A stretch of 64,000 nt of DNA from positions 1 through 64,000 of the forward strand of contig CABUPH010000005.1 of NCBI GenBank assembly GCA_902493375.1. The letters are read 5' to 3'. The translations under genes and the position numbers were made by a program. The notes beneath the pieces are model-generated. The model worked only from the letters and a program-made list of their open reading frames with translations. It was not told the DNA's origin and did no database searches. The stretch's first letter is position 1. The number at the start of each line of letters is the position of its first letter. Of the stretch, positions 42,167-48,929 are shown one piece after another. Origin of the DNA: an uncultured Collinsella sp. GTDB taxonomy: Bacteria; Actinomycetota; Coriobacteriia; Coriobacteriales; Coriobacteriaceae.

Positions 42167-44512
42167 ATGGAAACGCTTGAACGCAACGAGTGGGCAGACG
42201 TTGCCCAACTAGTCGAGATCACGAGCGATGCTGTCATCATCTGCGAACTCGACGGAACCATTCTGCATGTGAATAATCGCTTACTTGGCTTGATGTGCGA
42301 GGAACGCGCCGATGTCATCGGTGGAGACGTTAAAGACGTCCTGTACTCGTCCGCTTTTGAACGTGCGACGGAACATCGTCTGCCATTTGAAACTGATGGC
42401 TCAGAGAACGAACTGATGCTCAAGCTGAGTGATGGCTCTTTTATCCCCGTCTTGGTTCGCGCGGGCTCCGTAACGCCTCCACGCATTTTTGGGCGCCGCG
42501 CACCACGTGTCCTAGTGGCGCTTCACAGTATCGAGGAACAGTATTCTCACGACCGTCAACTTAAGCGTGCGTTATCGGAGCTTAGAGTGGCGAACAAGCG
42601 TCTCTCTGGCACGCTCTCGGTCATTATGAGCACTGTGGGCTCCGATGAGTTACCCAGCCTGCTTGATACTGTTTTGAACCAGCTTGTAGGAACACTCGAT
42701 GCTTCGGGTGCCGCTATCTATTTTTCTGAGAGCGGCGGTTTTAAGCTACGCGGTGTTTCCAAGGAGCTGTACGACAGCTACCTGCCCGAGTTCTTGCCGT
42801 ATGGCGCTGGTATTCCGACGTATGTTCTTCGGGAGTCGCGTGCCTGTCGCTTGTCGATTCAACAGGACCTTGAGGGCGATAGGGCCGCCTCCGGTATGTT
42901 CATGGACCTGGACAATCGTTCTAAGCACCTGTTGCGCGTGCAGGATATGCCTCCGTACCGCAGCGAGATCTGTCTTCCCGTTTTTTACGGTACGCAGATC
43001 CTTGGCGTGCTGGAAGTTGGATGGAAACGCCCTCAGGCACCGCTCGCCTATGACGTTAATGTACTCGAGGTCATTTGCGATTACCTGTCTATCCAGCTGG
43101 TCGGCATGGCATCGAGCCTTCGCTCTCGTCGTACGGCCGAGCTTGGCCGCTCGCTCAATGTCTTACGTGATGAGTTGTTTACCTTTCTAGACGATTCCGC
43201 CGCGGCTACCCAGGCGGTATCTTCCGAGATCTGCAATATGCTCAACTGCCATTTTTGTCCTGTTGAGTATGACGCCAGTCTGGACTCCTACGTCATAGAT
43301 TTTGAAGGCGGCAGTCGCGTTGCTTTGCCGGACGATCCCGAGAAGCTTTTCTTTTCCACGACGGCGCCGGCGGCACGTCTGGGGGCTGGCCCTGATGGCT
43401 TTGAGGCATCTGCTTTGGGCGGCACGAGTGCCGAGGACCTTAAACACGTCCGTATAACTCGCGTTGACGAATCGATGCCTATGGGAGGCTGGCTTAGGGC
43501 GCATGGTCTGCCTTGTCAAGGTCTCTACGTCGACTCCGGCATCGAGGCGGGGCGTCCGCGCTCTGAGGGTGATGGCAAGCACAGTAACGACGCGATTGTT
43601 CCTGCTTCTGTTGCGAAGAGCCCGACTACGCGCGCGCTGCTGCTTCGTGATGGTAGCCAAGAGCCGATTGATGACCTTGAATATGACTACTTGGTGCACT
43701 TAGCGCATGATTTTGAACTGATCTACGAAGGCGAATCTCAAAAGCGCGAGGAGCGCCATATCGCTCAGACCCTCCAGATCGGCATGAGAAATTCCCTGGG
43801 GGATGTTCCGGGTATCGCAACCGATTCGGTGTACCTGTCGGCCACGAACTCGGCGTTGGTCGGCGGCGATTTCTATACGCTCATCCGTCTTCCCGACGAC
43901 TGCGCCGTCATGATTCTGGGTGATGTGTCTGGCAAAGGCATTGAGGCCGCATCGATGTCCGCGCTCGTCAAGACGGCCCTGACGGCATATGCTTGGGAGG
44001 GCGCTGGACCGGCCCGCATGGCACGCTCCCTTAACAGCATGCTCATGGGCTTTTCGAGGGTCGAGACGTTCGTGACGGCCTTTATCGCCAAGATTGACCT
44101 TAAAGCTGGACGCGCAACGTATTGTTCGGCGGGCCATCCTCCGACCATGGTCATCAGGCCAGAGTCGATGCCGCTGGGTGGCGGCGAGGCTCGTGGGGGA
44201 GAGGTCGAGCTGCTTGGATGCCAATCGGGTGTAATCGGTGCCTTTGAGAGCATGGTGTACGAGACAGGCGTGTTTACGTTCGCCCCCGGCGACATGCTCT
44301 TCATGTATACGGATGGAACGATTGAGGCCCGCGACCGCACCGGAGTGTTCTTTGGCGAGCAGCGCTTGCGCGACCTTCTGCTTTCTGTTTCGGGGGAGGG
44401 CGTGTCGGGCATTTGCGGCAAGGTCTTGGGCGAGCTTGACCGATTTACCGAATCGGCGCTGGACGATGACATTGCATTGGTGTCCCTTGAGTTTTTACGG
44501 GGTCGTTCATAG
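42167..44512 (+). CDS. PAS/GAF sensor PP2C-type serine phosphatase (SpoIIE/RsbU-like)
   Basis: A 781-residue cytosolic signalling phosphatase. Residues about 8-120 form a PAS domain (ITSDAVIICELDGTILHVN). About 165-320 is a GAF-like domain (LLDTVLNQLVGTLDASGAAIYF; EICLPVFYGTQILGVLEVGW). A less clear region with a second possible GAF follows. About 560-781 is the PP2C_SpoIIE domain with all metal motifs: LVGGDFYTLIRL, ILGDVSGKGIEAA, CSAGHPPTMV, FMYTDGTIEARD and LDDDIALVSLEF. It probably dephosphorylates a STAS-domain protein, and the next gene encodes one. ATG 42167 is used; the GTG at 42155 is an alternative. No membrane segment is seen. Confidence 0.85.
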   Translation: METLERNEWADVAQLVEITSDAVIICELDGTILHVNNRLLGLMCEERADVIGGDVKDVLYSSAFERATEHRLPFETDGSENELMLKLSDGSFIPVLVRAGSVTPPRIFGRRAPRVLVALHSIEEQYSHDRQLKRALSELRVANKRLSGTLSVIMSTVGSDELPSLLDTVLNQLVGTLDASGAAIYFSESGGFKLRGVSKELYDSYLPEFLPYGAGIPTYVLRESRACRLSIQQDLEGDRAASGMFMDLDNRSKHLLRVQDMPPYRSEICLPVFYGTQILGVLEVGWKRPQAPLAYDVNVLEVICDYLSIQLVGMASSLRSRRTAELGRSLNVLRDELFTFLDDSAAATQAVSSEICNMLNCHFCPVEYDASLDSYVIDFEGGSRVALPDDPEKLFFSTTAPAARLGAGPDGFEASALGGTSAEDLKHVRITRVDESMPMGGWLRAHGLPCQGLYVDSGIEAGRPRSEGDGKHSNDAIVPASVAKSPTTRALLLRDGSQEPIDDLEYDYLVHLAHDFELIYEGESQKREERHIAQTLQIGMRNSLGDVPGIATDSVYLSATNSALVGGDFYTLIRLPDDCAVMILGDVSGKGIEAASMSALVKTALTAYAWEGAGPARMARSLNSMLMGFSRVETFVTAFIAKIDLKAGRATYCSAGHPPTMVIRPESMPLGGGEARGGEVELLGCQSGVIGAFESMVYETGVFTFAPGDMLFMYTDGTIEARDRTGVFFGEQRLRDLLLSVSGEGVSGICGKVLGELDRFTESALDDDIALVSLEFLRGRS

Positions 44513-44590
44513 ACGACGCTGGGCGGGCTGAATCCGTACGGTTAGGGAAACGAATGCATTGAGTGGGCTTTTTTGGGGAACCATGGTCGT

Positions 44591-45337
44591 ATGAATGAGT
44601 GGAATGACATAGCGGTTTTGACGCCACCAGGCGATATCGACATCGCCACGGTGCCTGCGCTGCGTCGGCGGTTGGATTCTTTGATTGGCCGCGGCGTGCG
44701 TCGTGTCGTCATCAACTGTCAGGCTGTTAGCTTTATCGATTCGACGGGCTTGGCATTCCTGCTTACACGCGCTCGTGAGCTCATGAGGCGAGAAGGCCTG
44801 CTTTCGCTCGTCAATGCATCGGGTGAAGTTGTTCGCTTTTTGGAGATTGCTCGTCTTGTCGATATCCTTCATGTCGCGGGGCCGGCACGGGAGTCTATTC
44901 CCGCTATTCCGGTGGGGGAGCTGCCTCGCTGGAGTAAGAGCGTCGAGGTCCGTCAGGGTATCGAGAATCTTCCATACTACCGACATCGCATCGCCGAACT
45001 CCTTGAATCGCTTCCGTTGCGCCGTGACGAGCGCTACGATGTCGCATTGGCGTCGGGGGAGGCGCTGGGTAATGCCTATGACCATGCGGGCGGTATCGGG
45101 TGCGTCCTGACGGTTCAAGCCTATGGCGATCGCGTTGTGGTTGAGGTGCTTGATCGAGGTGCCGGCTATTCTATCGATGAAACGAGCGAGCCGGTTGCAT
45201 CTGAGGAACGCGGCCGTGGTATCAAGCTTATGCGTATGCTCGTCGATAACGTGGAGGTTGCTCGTCGTACGGACGGCGCCGGCACGCGCGTGCAGATGGT
45301 GAAGCTGTTTAGCGGAGCGCTGGAATCGTGTGCCTAG
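44591..45337 (+). CDS. STAS-HATPase fusion (anti-anti-sigma plus anti-sigma kinase-like)
   Basis: A 248-residue protein. The N-terminal STAS domain (about 1-105) has the phosphorylatable site SFIDSTGLAF. The C-terminal GHKL ATPase (about 125-245) has an N-box-like SGEALGNAYDHA, G1 box VLDRGAGYS and G2 GRGIKLMRMLVD. In classical partner switching, antagonist and kinase are separate proteins (SpoIIAA/SpoIIAB, RsbV/RsbW). Here they are one chain, placed after a PP2C phosphatase gene, and no sigma factor gene is adjacent. ATG 44591 is chosen. A TTG at 44573 is also in frame, and the GGGGAA ribosome site is 12 bases from the ATG. Confidence 0.82.
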   Translation: MNEWNDIAVLTPPGDIDIATVPALRRRLDSLIGRGVRRVVINCQAVSFIDSTGLAFLLTRARELMRREGLLSLVNASGEVVRFLEIARLVDILHVAGPARESIPAIPVGELPRWSKSVEVRQGIENLPYYRHRIAELLESLPLRRDERYDVALASGEALGNAYDHAGGIGCVLTVQAYGDRVVVEVLDRGAGYSIDETSEPVASEERGRGIKLMRMLVDNVEVARRTDGAGTRVQMVKLFSGALESCA

Positions 45338-45362
45338 CCAATCGCTTTAGCGCGTTTGGCTA
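45335..45362 (+). terminator. Hairpin at the end of the STAS-HATPase gene
   Basis: TAGCCAA and TTGGCTA pair across 14 bases, starting at the stop codon. There is no T tract. A weak terminator is possible. Confidence 0.45.
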
Positions 45363-45401
45363 CTAAGAACATGCGTCAGACAAGTTTTTTGAAAAAAGTA
45401 C

Positions 45402-45430
45402 TTGCGTCTTTTGGACAACTCGCGTAAATT
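45402..45430 (+). promoter_or_regulatory. tRNA-Gly/Cys promoter
   Basis: TTGCGT and TAAATT are 17 bases apart, with the TTTTTTGAAAAAAGT block upstream. It is the same layout as at tRNA-Leu and at the tRNA-Gly of 48144. Confidence 0.78.
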
Positions 45431-45442
45431 AATAACCCGCAA

Positions 45443-45518
45443 GCGGACATGGCTCAGTTGGTAGAGCACAACCTTGCCAAGGTTGGGGTCGCGGGTTCGA
45501 GCCCCGTTGTCCGCTCCA
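45443..45518 (+). tRNA. tRNA-Gly (anticodon GCC), copy 1
   Basis: Acceptor GCGGACA / TGTCCGC, anticodon loop TTGCCAA, T-loop GGTTCGAGCC, encoded TCCA end. It is identical over 76 bases to copies 2 and 3. Confidence 0.97.
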
Positions 45519-45528
45519 TTGCATTTCC

Positions 45529-45551
45529 GGACCGTTTAGGCGGTCCTTTTT
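45529..45551 (+). terminator. Terminator after tRNA-Gly copy 1
   Basis: GGACCG / CGGTCC stem with a 6-base loop and five T, just before tRNA-Cys. Read-through must occur for tRNA-Cys to be made, unless it has its own promoter, which I could not find. Confidence 0.75.
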
Positions 45552-45552
45552 C

Positions 45553-45626
45553 GGCGAAGTGGCCAAGTGGTAAGGCAGAGGCCTGCAAAGCCTTTACCCC
45601 CGGTTCGAATCCGGGCTTCGCCTCCA
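45553..45626 (+). tRNA. tRNA-Cys (anticodon GCA)
   Basis: Acceptor GGCGAAG / CTTCGCC, anticodon loop CTGCAAA, T-loop GGTTCGAATCC, encoded TCCA end. Confidence 0.95.
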
Positions 45627-45636
45627 GGCAACATCC

Positions 45637-45662
45637 GGGCGCTCCGGCGCCCGTTTTGTTTT
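45637..45662 (+). terminator. Terminator after tRNA-Cys
   Basis: GGGCGC TCCG GCGCCC followed by GTTTTGTTTT. Confidence 0.8.
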
Positions 45663-45668
45663 ACATAT

Positions 45669-45744
45669 GCGGACATGGCTCAGTTGGTAGAGCACAACCT
45701 TGCCAAGGTTGGGGTCGCGGGTTCGAGCCCCGTTGTCCGCTCCA
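45669..45744 (+). tRNA. tRNA-Gly (anticodon GCC), copy 2
   Basis: Same 76-base sequence as copy 1. It begins 17 bases after the tRNA-Cys terminator stem and shows no promoter of its own. Confidence 0.97.
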
Positions 45745-45752
45745 AACGCAGC

Positions 45753-45782
45753 AGCCCGACTACTACGGTAGCCGGGCTTTTT
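45753..45782 (+). terminator. Terminator after tRNA-Gly copy 2
   Basis: AGCCCG-a-CTAC / GTAG-c-CGGGCT stem followed by a T run. Confidence 0.8.
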
Positions 45783-45797
45783 CGTACCCATCGCATG

Positions 45798-45821
45798 GGC
45801 TCGAACCCGAGAGGGAGCGAG
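45798..45821. repeat. 24-base direct repeat, copy 1
   Basis: The sequence starting GGCTCGAACCCGAGAG is repeated exactly at 46144-46167. Its complement resembles a tRNA T-arm (CGGGTTCGAGCC), so it may be tRNA debris. Confidence 0.7.
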
Positions 45822-45907
45822 TGTTAAGCAAACGCGGAGCGTTTGTAGCGAGCTGGCGAGGTCGCCGGCAGGCGGCCGAAGCCGGTGCGAATCCGCGAAG
45901 CGGATAC

Positions 45908-45931
45908 GCGGACGCCCCGTTGTCCGCTCCA
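45908..45931 (+). pseudogene. Collapsed tRNA-Gly remnant
   Basis: GCGGAC (the first six bases of tRNA-Gly) is joined directly to the last 18 bases of the same tRNA (GCCCCGTTGTCCGCTCCA). About 52 interior bases are missing. It is followed by its own strong terminator, so it looks like a once-complete third gene of the array that lost its middle. The acceptor strands can still pair. Confidence 0.75.
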
Positions 45932-45939
45932 ACTATCTT

Positions 45940-45967
45940 ACGCGGTTCTAACGAACCGCGTTTTTTT
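45940..45967 (+). terminator. Terminator after the tRNA-Gly remnant
   Basis: ACGCGGTTC TAAC GAACCGCGT followed by seven T. Confidence 0.88.
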
Positions 45968-45985
45968 GTTGACGCTGCGCGAGCC

Positions 45986-46071
45986 CCGGGCACCCCATCT
46001 TGCCCCTCAATCGTCGGTCGCGTACATAAAGTACGCTTCCCTCCTCTTTCGCGGCAACCTGGGGCACCCGG
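45986..46071. repeat. 86-base imperfect hairpin upstream of the GH13 gene
   Basis: The arms read CCGGG-CA-CCCC-ATC-TTGCC and GGCAA-CCT-GGGG-CA-CCCGG, so paired blocks alternate with symmetric mismatches. A perfect GCGTAC/GTACGC hairpin lies inside. The central CA facing CA also occurs in the rod between nanA and nanK. No ORF with a ribosome site is present. Confidence 0.6.
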
Positions 46072-46143
46072 AGCCCGCTCGCTGTCGTGGCCGGGGGAGT
46101 GGGTCTTCCGTTCTTTTCACTAATCGGTCGATTCGTCCCGGGT

Positions 46144-46167
46144 GGCTCGAACCCGAGAGGGAGCGAG
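46144..46167. repeat. 24-base direct repeat, copy 2
   Basis: Exact copy of 45798-45821, 346 bases downstream. The stretch between the copies holds the tRNA remnant and the imperfect hairpin. Confidence 0.7.
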
Positions 46168-46268
46168 CGTTTTGGGTCGTGGCTGTGGCGCTGTTCGCCG
46201 CGAATGTCCACTTTGGGCGTATCATCGTGGGCATCTCGCATAACCTCGTTGCAAGGGAGATACGCCCC

Positions 46269-48002
46269 ATGGCTACAGAAAAGTCTTCTTCGCGTTCATG
46301 GATGTCCGACGCCGCGATCTATCAGATCTACCCGCGCTCGTTTAAGGATTCGACTGGTTCGGGTCTGGGCGATATCGCGGGCATTACCCAGCAGATGGAC
46401 TATCTTGAGCAGCTGGGTATCGAGGCCATCTGGCTGAGCCCGTTTTACCCATCGCCTCTTGTCGATGGTGGCTATGATGTGGCGGACTACTGCGATGTCG
46501 ACCCACGTCTCGGCTCGCTTGACGACTTCGATGACATGATCGCTGCGGCTCACGCGCGCGGCATCAAGGTCATCGTCGACATCGTGCCTAACCATTCATC
46601 CAACCAGCACCCCTGGTTCAAAGCCGCTCTTGCCGCCGGCCCCGGATCGCCCGAGCGCGCCCGTTATATCTTTCGCGATGGTCGCGGCGAACATGGCGAG
46701 CTGCCTCCCACCAATTGGAATGCCAACTTTGGCGGCCCCGCCTGGACGCGTGTTGCGGACGGTCAGTGGTATCTGCACATGTTTACGCCCGAGCAGCCGG
46801 ACTTTGACTGGTCGTGCCCCGAGGTTCATGCGTTCTTTTGCGACGTCCTGGCGTTTTGGAGCGATCGAGGCGTCGATGGCTTTCGCATTGATGTGGCGCA
46901 CGGTCTCGCCAAGGACCTCGACCGCGATGACCTCGACCGGTGGCATCTTGCCGAGGGCGATGACATGGTTGACGACGGCACCCATCCGCTGTGGGACCGC
47001 AACGAGGTCCACGAGATCTATCGCGAGTGGCGCCGCGTGTTCGACCGCTATAACCCGCCGCGCAGCGCCGTTGCCGAGGCGTGGGTGCTGCCCGAGCGCC
47101 AGTATCTTTACGCGCGCCCCAGCGAGCTTGGCCAGACATTCAACTTTGAGTTCGCCAAGGCCATTTGGACCTATGATGACATGCACGCTGCAATCGAGGA
47201 GGGCTTGAAGGCGGCCATCGAATCCGATTCCGCCTCGACCTGGGTACTCTCCAACCATGACGTGCCGCGCGTGGCGACACGCTATGCCCTGCCGCAAATC
47301 AAGGCGACGCGCTACCATCAGATTGCGCTCGACTGGCTCTTACGCGACGGGTCGTCTTATGACGAGGACCGTGAACTCGGCGAGCGCCGCGCGCGGGCGG
47401 CCCTTTTGCTTGAACTGGCGCTTCCGGGCTCGGCATACGTGTATCAGGGTGAGGAACTCGGCCTTTTTGAGGTGGCTGACATTCCGTGGGCTGCACTCGA
47501 AGATCCCACTGCGACCAATACGCACGGACCGAAGCGCGAGAAGGGGCGCGACGGCTGCCGTGTGCCCCTGCCGTGGGTGGCAGCGGACGATCCCGCACAG
47601 GGCGGATCGTTTGGGTTTTCACCGGCCGACGCCGATGCGGCGCCCCATCTGCCGCAGCCTGCATGGTTTTCCGATTACGCTGCCGATAGAGAAGAAGCGG
47701 ACCCGACATCGATGCTTGCGCTCTATCGTGACGCCCTCTGGCTGCGGCGCAAGCTGCACGGGTGCGCCAACGATCTTGCGTGGCTCGATCTTGACGGGCG
47801 CACCGGCCTTGCGGATGGTGCCGAGGGCGCTGAGGGCGGCGTCATCGTCTATCGCCGCGACAACGGCTGGGCGTGTGTGACGAACTTCGGTGCAGCACCC
47901 GTGGAGCTGCCGGCGGGCAGGGTCCTGCTCACCTCATCACCGCTTGCAGACGGCAGGCTCGCGCAGGACAGCTCCGCCTGGATCATGCTCGGTGAGATAT
48001 AG
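46269..48002 (+). CDS. GH13 alpha-glucosidase / oligo-glucosidase
   Basis: A 577-residue cytosolic (no signal peptide) glycoside hydrolase family 13 enzyme. The conserved regions are DIVPNHSS (region I), GFRIDVAHGLA (nucleophile Asp), VAEAWVLPE (acid/base Glu) and LSNHDVPRVATR (third acid). The N-terminal YQIYPRSFKDSTGSGLGDI is typical of alpha-glucosidases and oligo-1,6-glucosidases, which act on short malto- or isomalto-oligosaccharides or sucrose. Exact linkage preference is not readable. ATG 46269 follows AAGGGAG. The long open frame upstream (to 45885) runs through tRNA remnants and is not coding. It stands alone with no transporter beside it. Confidence 0.88.
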   Translation: MATEKSSSRSWMSDAAIYQIYPRSFKDSTGSGLGDIAGITQQMDYLEQLGIEAIWLSPFYPSPLVDGGYDVADYCDVDPRLGSLDDFDDMIAAAHARGIKVIVDIVPNHSSNQHPWFKAALAAGPGSPERARYIFRDGRGEHGELPPTNWNANFGGPAWTRVADGQWYLHMFTPEQPDFDWSCPEVHAFFCDVLAFWSDRGVDGFRIDVAHGLAKDLDRDDLDRWHLAEGDDMVDDGTHPLWDRNEVHEIYREWRRVFDRYNPPRSAVAEAWVLPERQYLYARPSELGQTFNFEFAKAIWTYDDMHAAIEEGLKAAIESDSASTWVLSNHDVPRVATRYALPQIKATRYHQIALDWLLRDGSSYDEDRELGERRARAALLLELALPGSAYVYQGEELGLFEVADIPWAALEDPTATNTHGPKREKGRDGCRVPLPWVAADDPAQGGSFGFSPADADAAPHLPQPAWFSDYAADREEADPTSMLALYRDALWLRRKLHGCANDLAWLDLDGRTGLADGAEGAEGGVIVYRRDNGWACVTNFGAAPVELPAGRVLLTSSPLADGRLAQDSSAWIMLGEI

Positions 48003-48102
48003 GAGCCTCTTGCGGCGAGTTTGCGTTTGTCTGCGCCTTCCGTGGCGGCTGATGTCTTCGCGAGGTTCGCGAGGGCGTCGCAAATCTTTTCAAAAAAAGT
48101 TC

Positions 48103-48131
48103 TTGCATAGGATGCGGTCATCACGTAAGAT
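48103..48131 (+). promoter_or_regulatory. tRNA-Gly/Val promoter
   Basis: TTGCAT and TAAGAT are 17 bases apart, preceded by CTTTTCAAAAAAAGT, the same upstream block as at the other tRNA promoters. Confidence 0.78.
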
Positions 48132-48143
48132 TAATCCTCGTAA

Positions 48144-48219
48144 GCGGACATGGCTCAGTTGGTAGAGCACAACCTTGCCAAGGTTGGGGTCGCGGGTTCG
48201 AGCCCCGTTGTCCGCTCCA
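48144..48219 (+). tRNA. tRNA-Gly (anticodon GCC), copy 3
   Basis: Same sequence as copies 1 and 2. It has its own promoter and is followed after 3 bases by tRNA-Val. Confidence 0.97.
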
Positions 48220-48222
48220 TTT

Positions 48223-48297
48223 GGGCGTTTAGCTCAGGGGGAGAGCGCTTCCCTGACACGGAAGAGGTCAGAAGTTCAAATCTTCTAACGCCCACCA
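48223..48297 (+). tRNA. tRNA-Val (anticodon GAC)
   Basis: Acceptor GGGCGTT / AACGCCC, anticodon loop CTGACAC, T-loop AGTTCAAATCT, encoded ACCA end. Confidence 0.95.
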
Positions 48298-48305
48298 AAT
48301 GTTCG

Positions 48306-48342
48306 CAGCTCAGAGGCTACGTCCTCTGGGCTGTTTTGTTTT
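48306..48342 (+). terminator. Terminator of tRNA-Gly/Val
   Basis: CAGCTCAGAGG / CCTCTGGGCTG (one wobble) with a 6-base loop, then TTTTGTTTT. Confidence 0.85.
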
Positions 48343-48657
48343 GCTACCAAGCACGCCGCCAAATAAGCCACCAAATATTGATCCAAGGTCCGTACGCGAT
48401 GGTCTTCGCATCCCGTAGAGGTGCCGGCAGATTGCATACGTCCTGGCCGATCGTGACCGCAACATGTTGGTCAAGCATAATCTTTTGGATTCTTTTGGCG
48501 TGAGCGGCTTGGTTTTGGTAGGATTTGTCAGCGGCTTGACTAAGGGGGTTTTATAACTGCCATGCAGGTAGCCGTGTTGGTAACGTTTTACCGACTTGCC
48601 AAGAATCCCTCATAATTAATGCGTCTGCAAAATGACTAATTGCTTTGACCTGCTGAA

Positions 48658-48673
48658 ACACTATATGTTGTGT
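48658..48673. promoter_or_regulatory. NrdR box upstream of nrdD
   Basis: ACACTATATGTTGTGT matches the NrdR repressor consensus (ACAC-N8-GTGT with a central ATAT) very well. A degenerate second box (ACAGGATATAGATG, from 48692) lies 34 bases on, near the three-helical-turn spacing known for paired NrdR boxes. Confidence 0.78.
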
Positions 48674-48703
48674 TTGACCTAAAAAAAGAATACAGGATAT
48701 AGA
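48674..48703 (+). promoter_or_regulatory. nrdD promoter
   Basis: TTGACC (48674-48679) and TATAGA (48698-48703) are 18 bases apart. The -35 abuts the first NrdR box and the -10 lies in the second, so repressor binding would block polymerase. Confidence 0.65.
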
Positions 48704-48929
48704 TGCCTCTTTGTCGTATGATAGATGGCGGACAGAGAACGAGAACCTTATTCGCCCCATTTGGATAGATCTTTGAGCCCCTTGATTGGCTGCGAGGATT
48801 GTCCGCATGAGGGACTATGGTTATCGAGAACACAGATTGCGCGACGGCGCCGCAAGACAGGGGCACGCCCTGCCGGGCATCGTTTGGCTCTGAAGCGCAA
48901 TGAGACTACGACGCGAAAGAGGCAAGAGG

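Larger units (their letters stand above)
48343..48929 (+). other. Long non-coding region upstream of nrdD
   Basis: About 590 bases without a convincing gene. The first 300 bases show nothing recognisable. Then come the nrd promoter and NrdR-type boxes (48658-48707). A leader of about 220 bases follows before the nrdD start, in which I recognise no riboswitch. An 81-codon open frame from 48725 lacks a ribosome site. Confidence 0.6.

Noticed and set aside
45885..46268. 128-codon N-terminal extension of the GH13 gene
   Set aside because: It reads through a tRNA remnant, a terminator and a hairpin. The ATG at 46269 has a good ribosome site and gives the normal family N-terminus.
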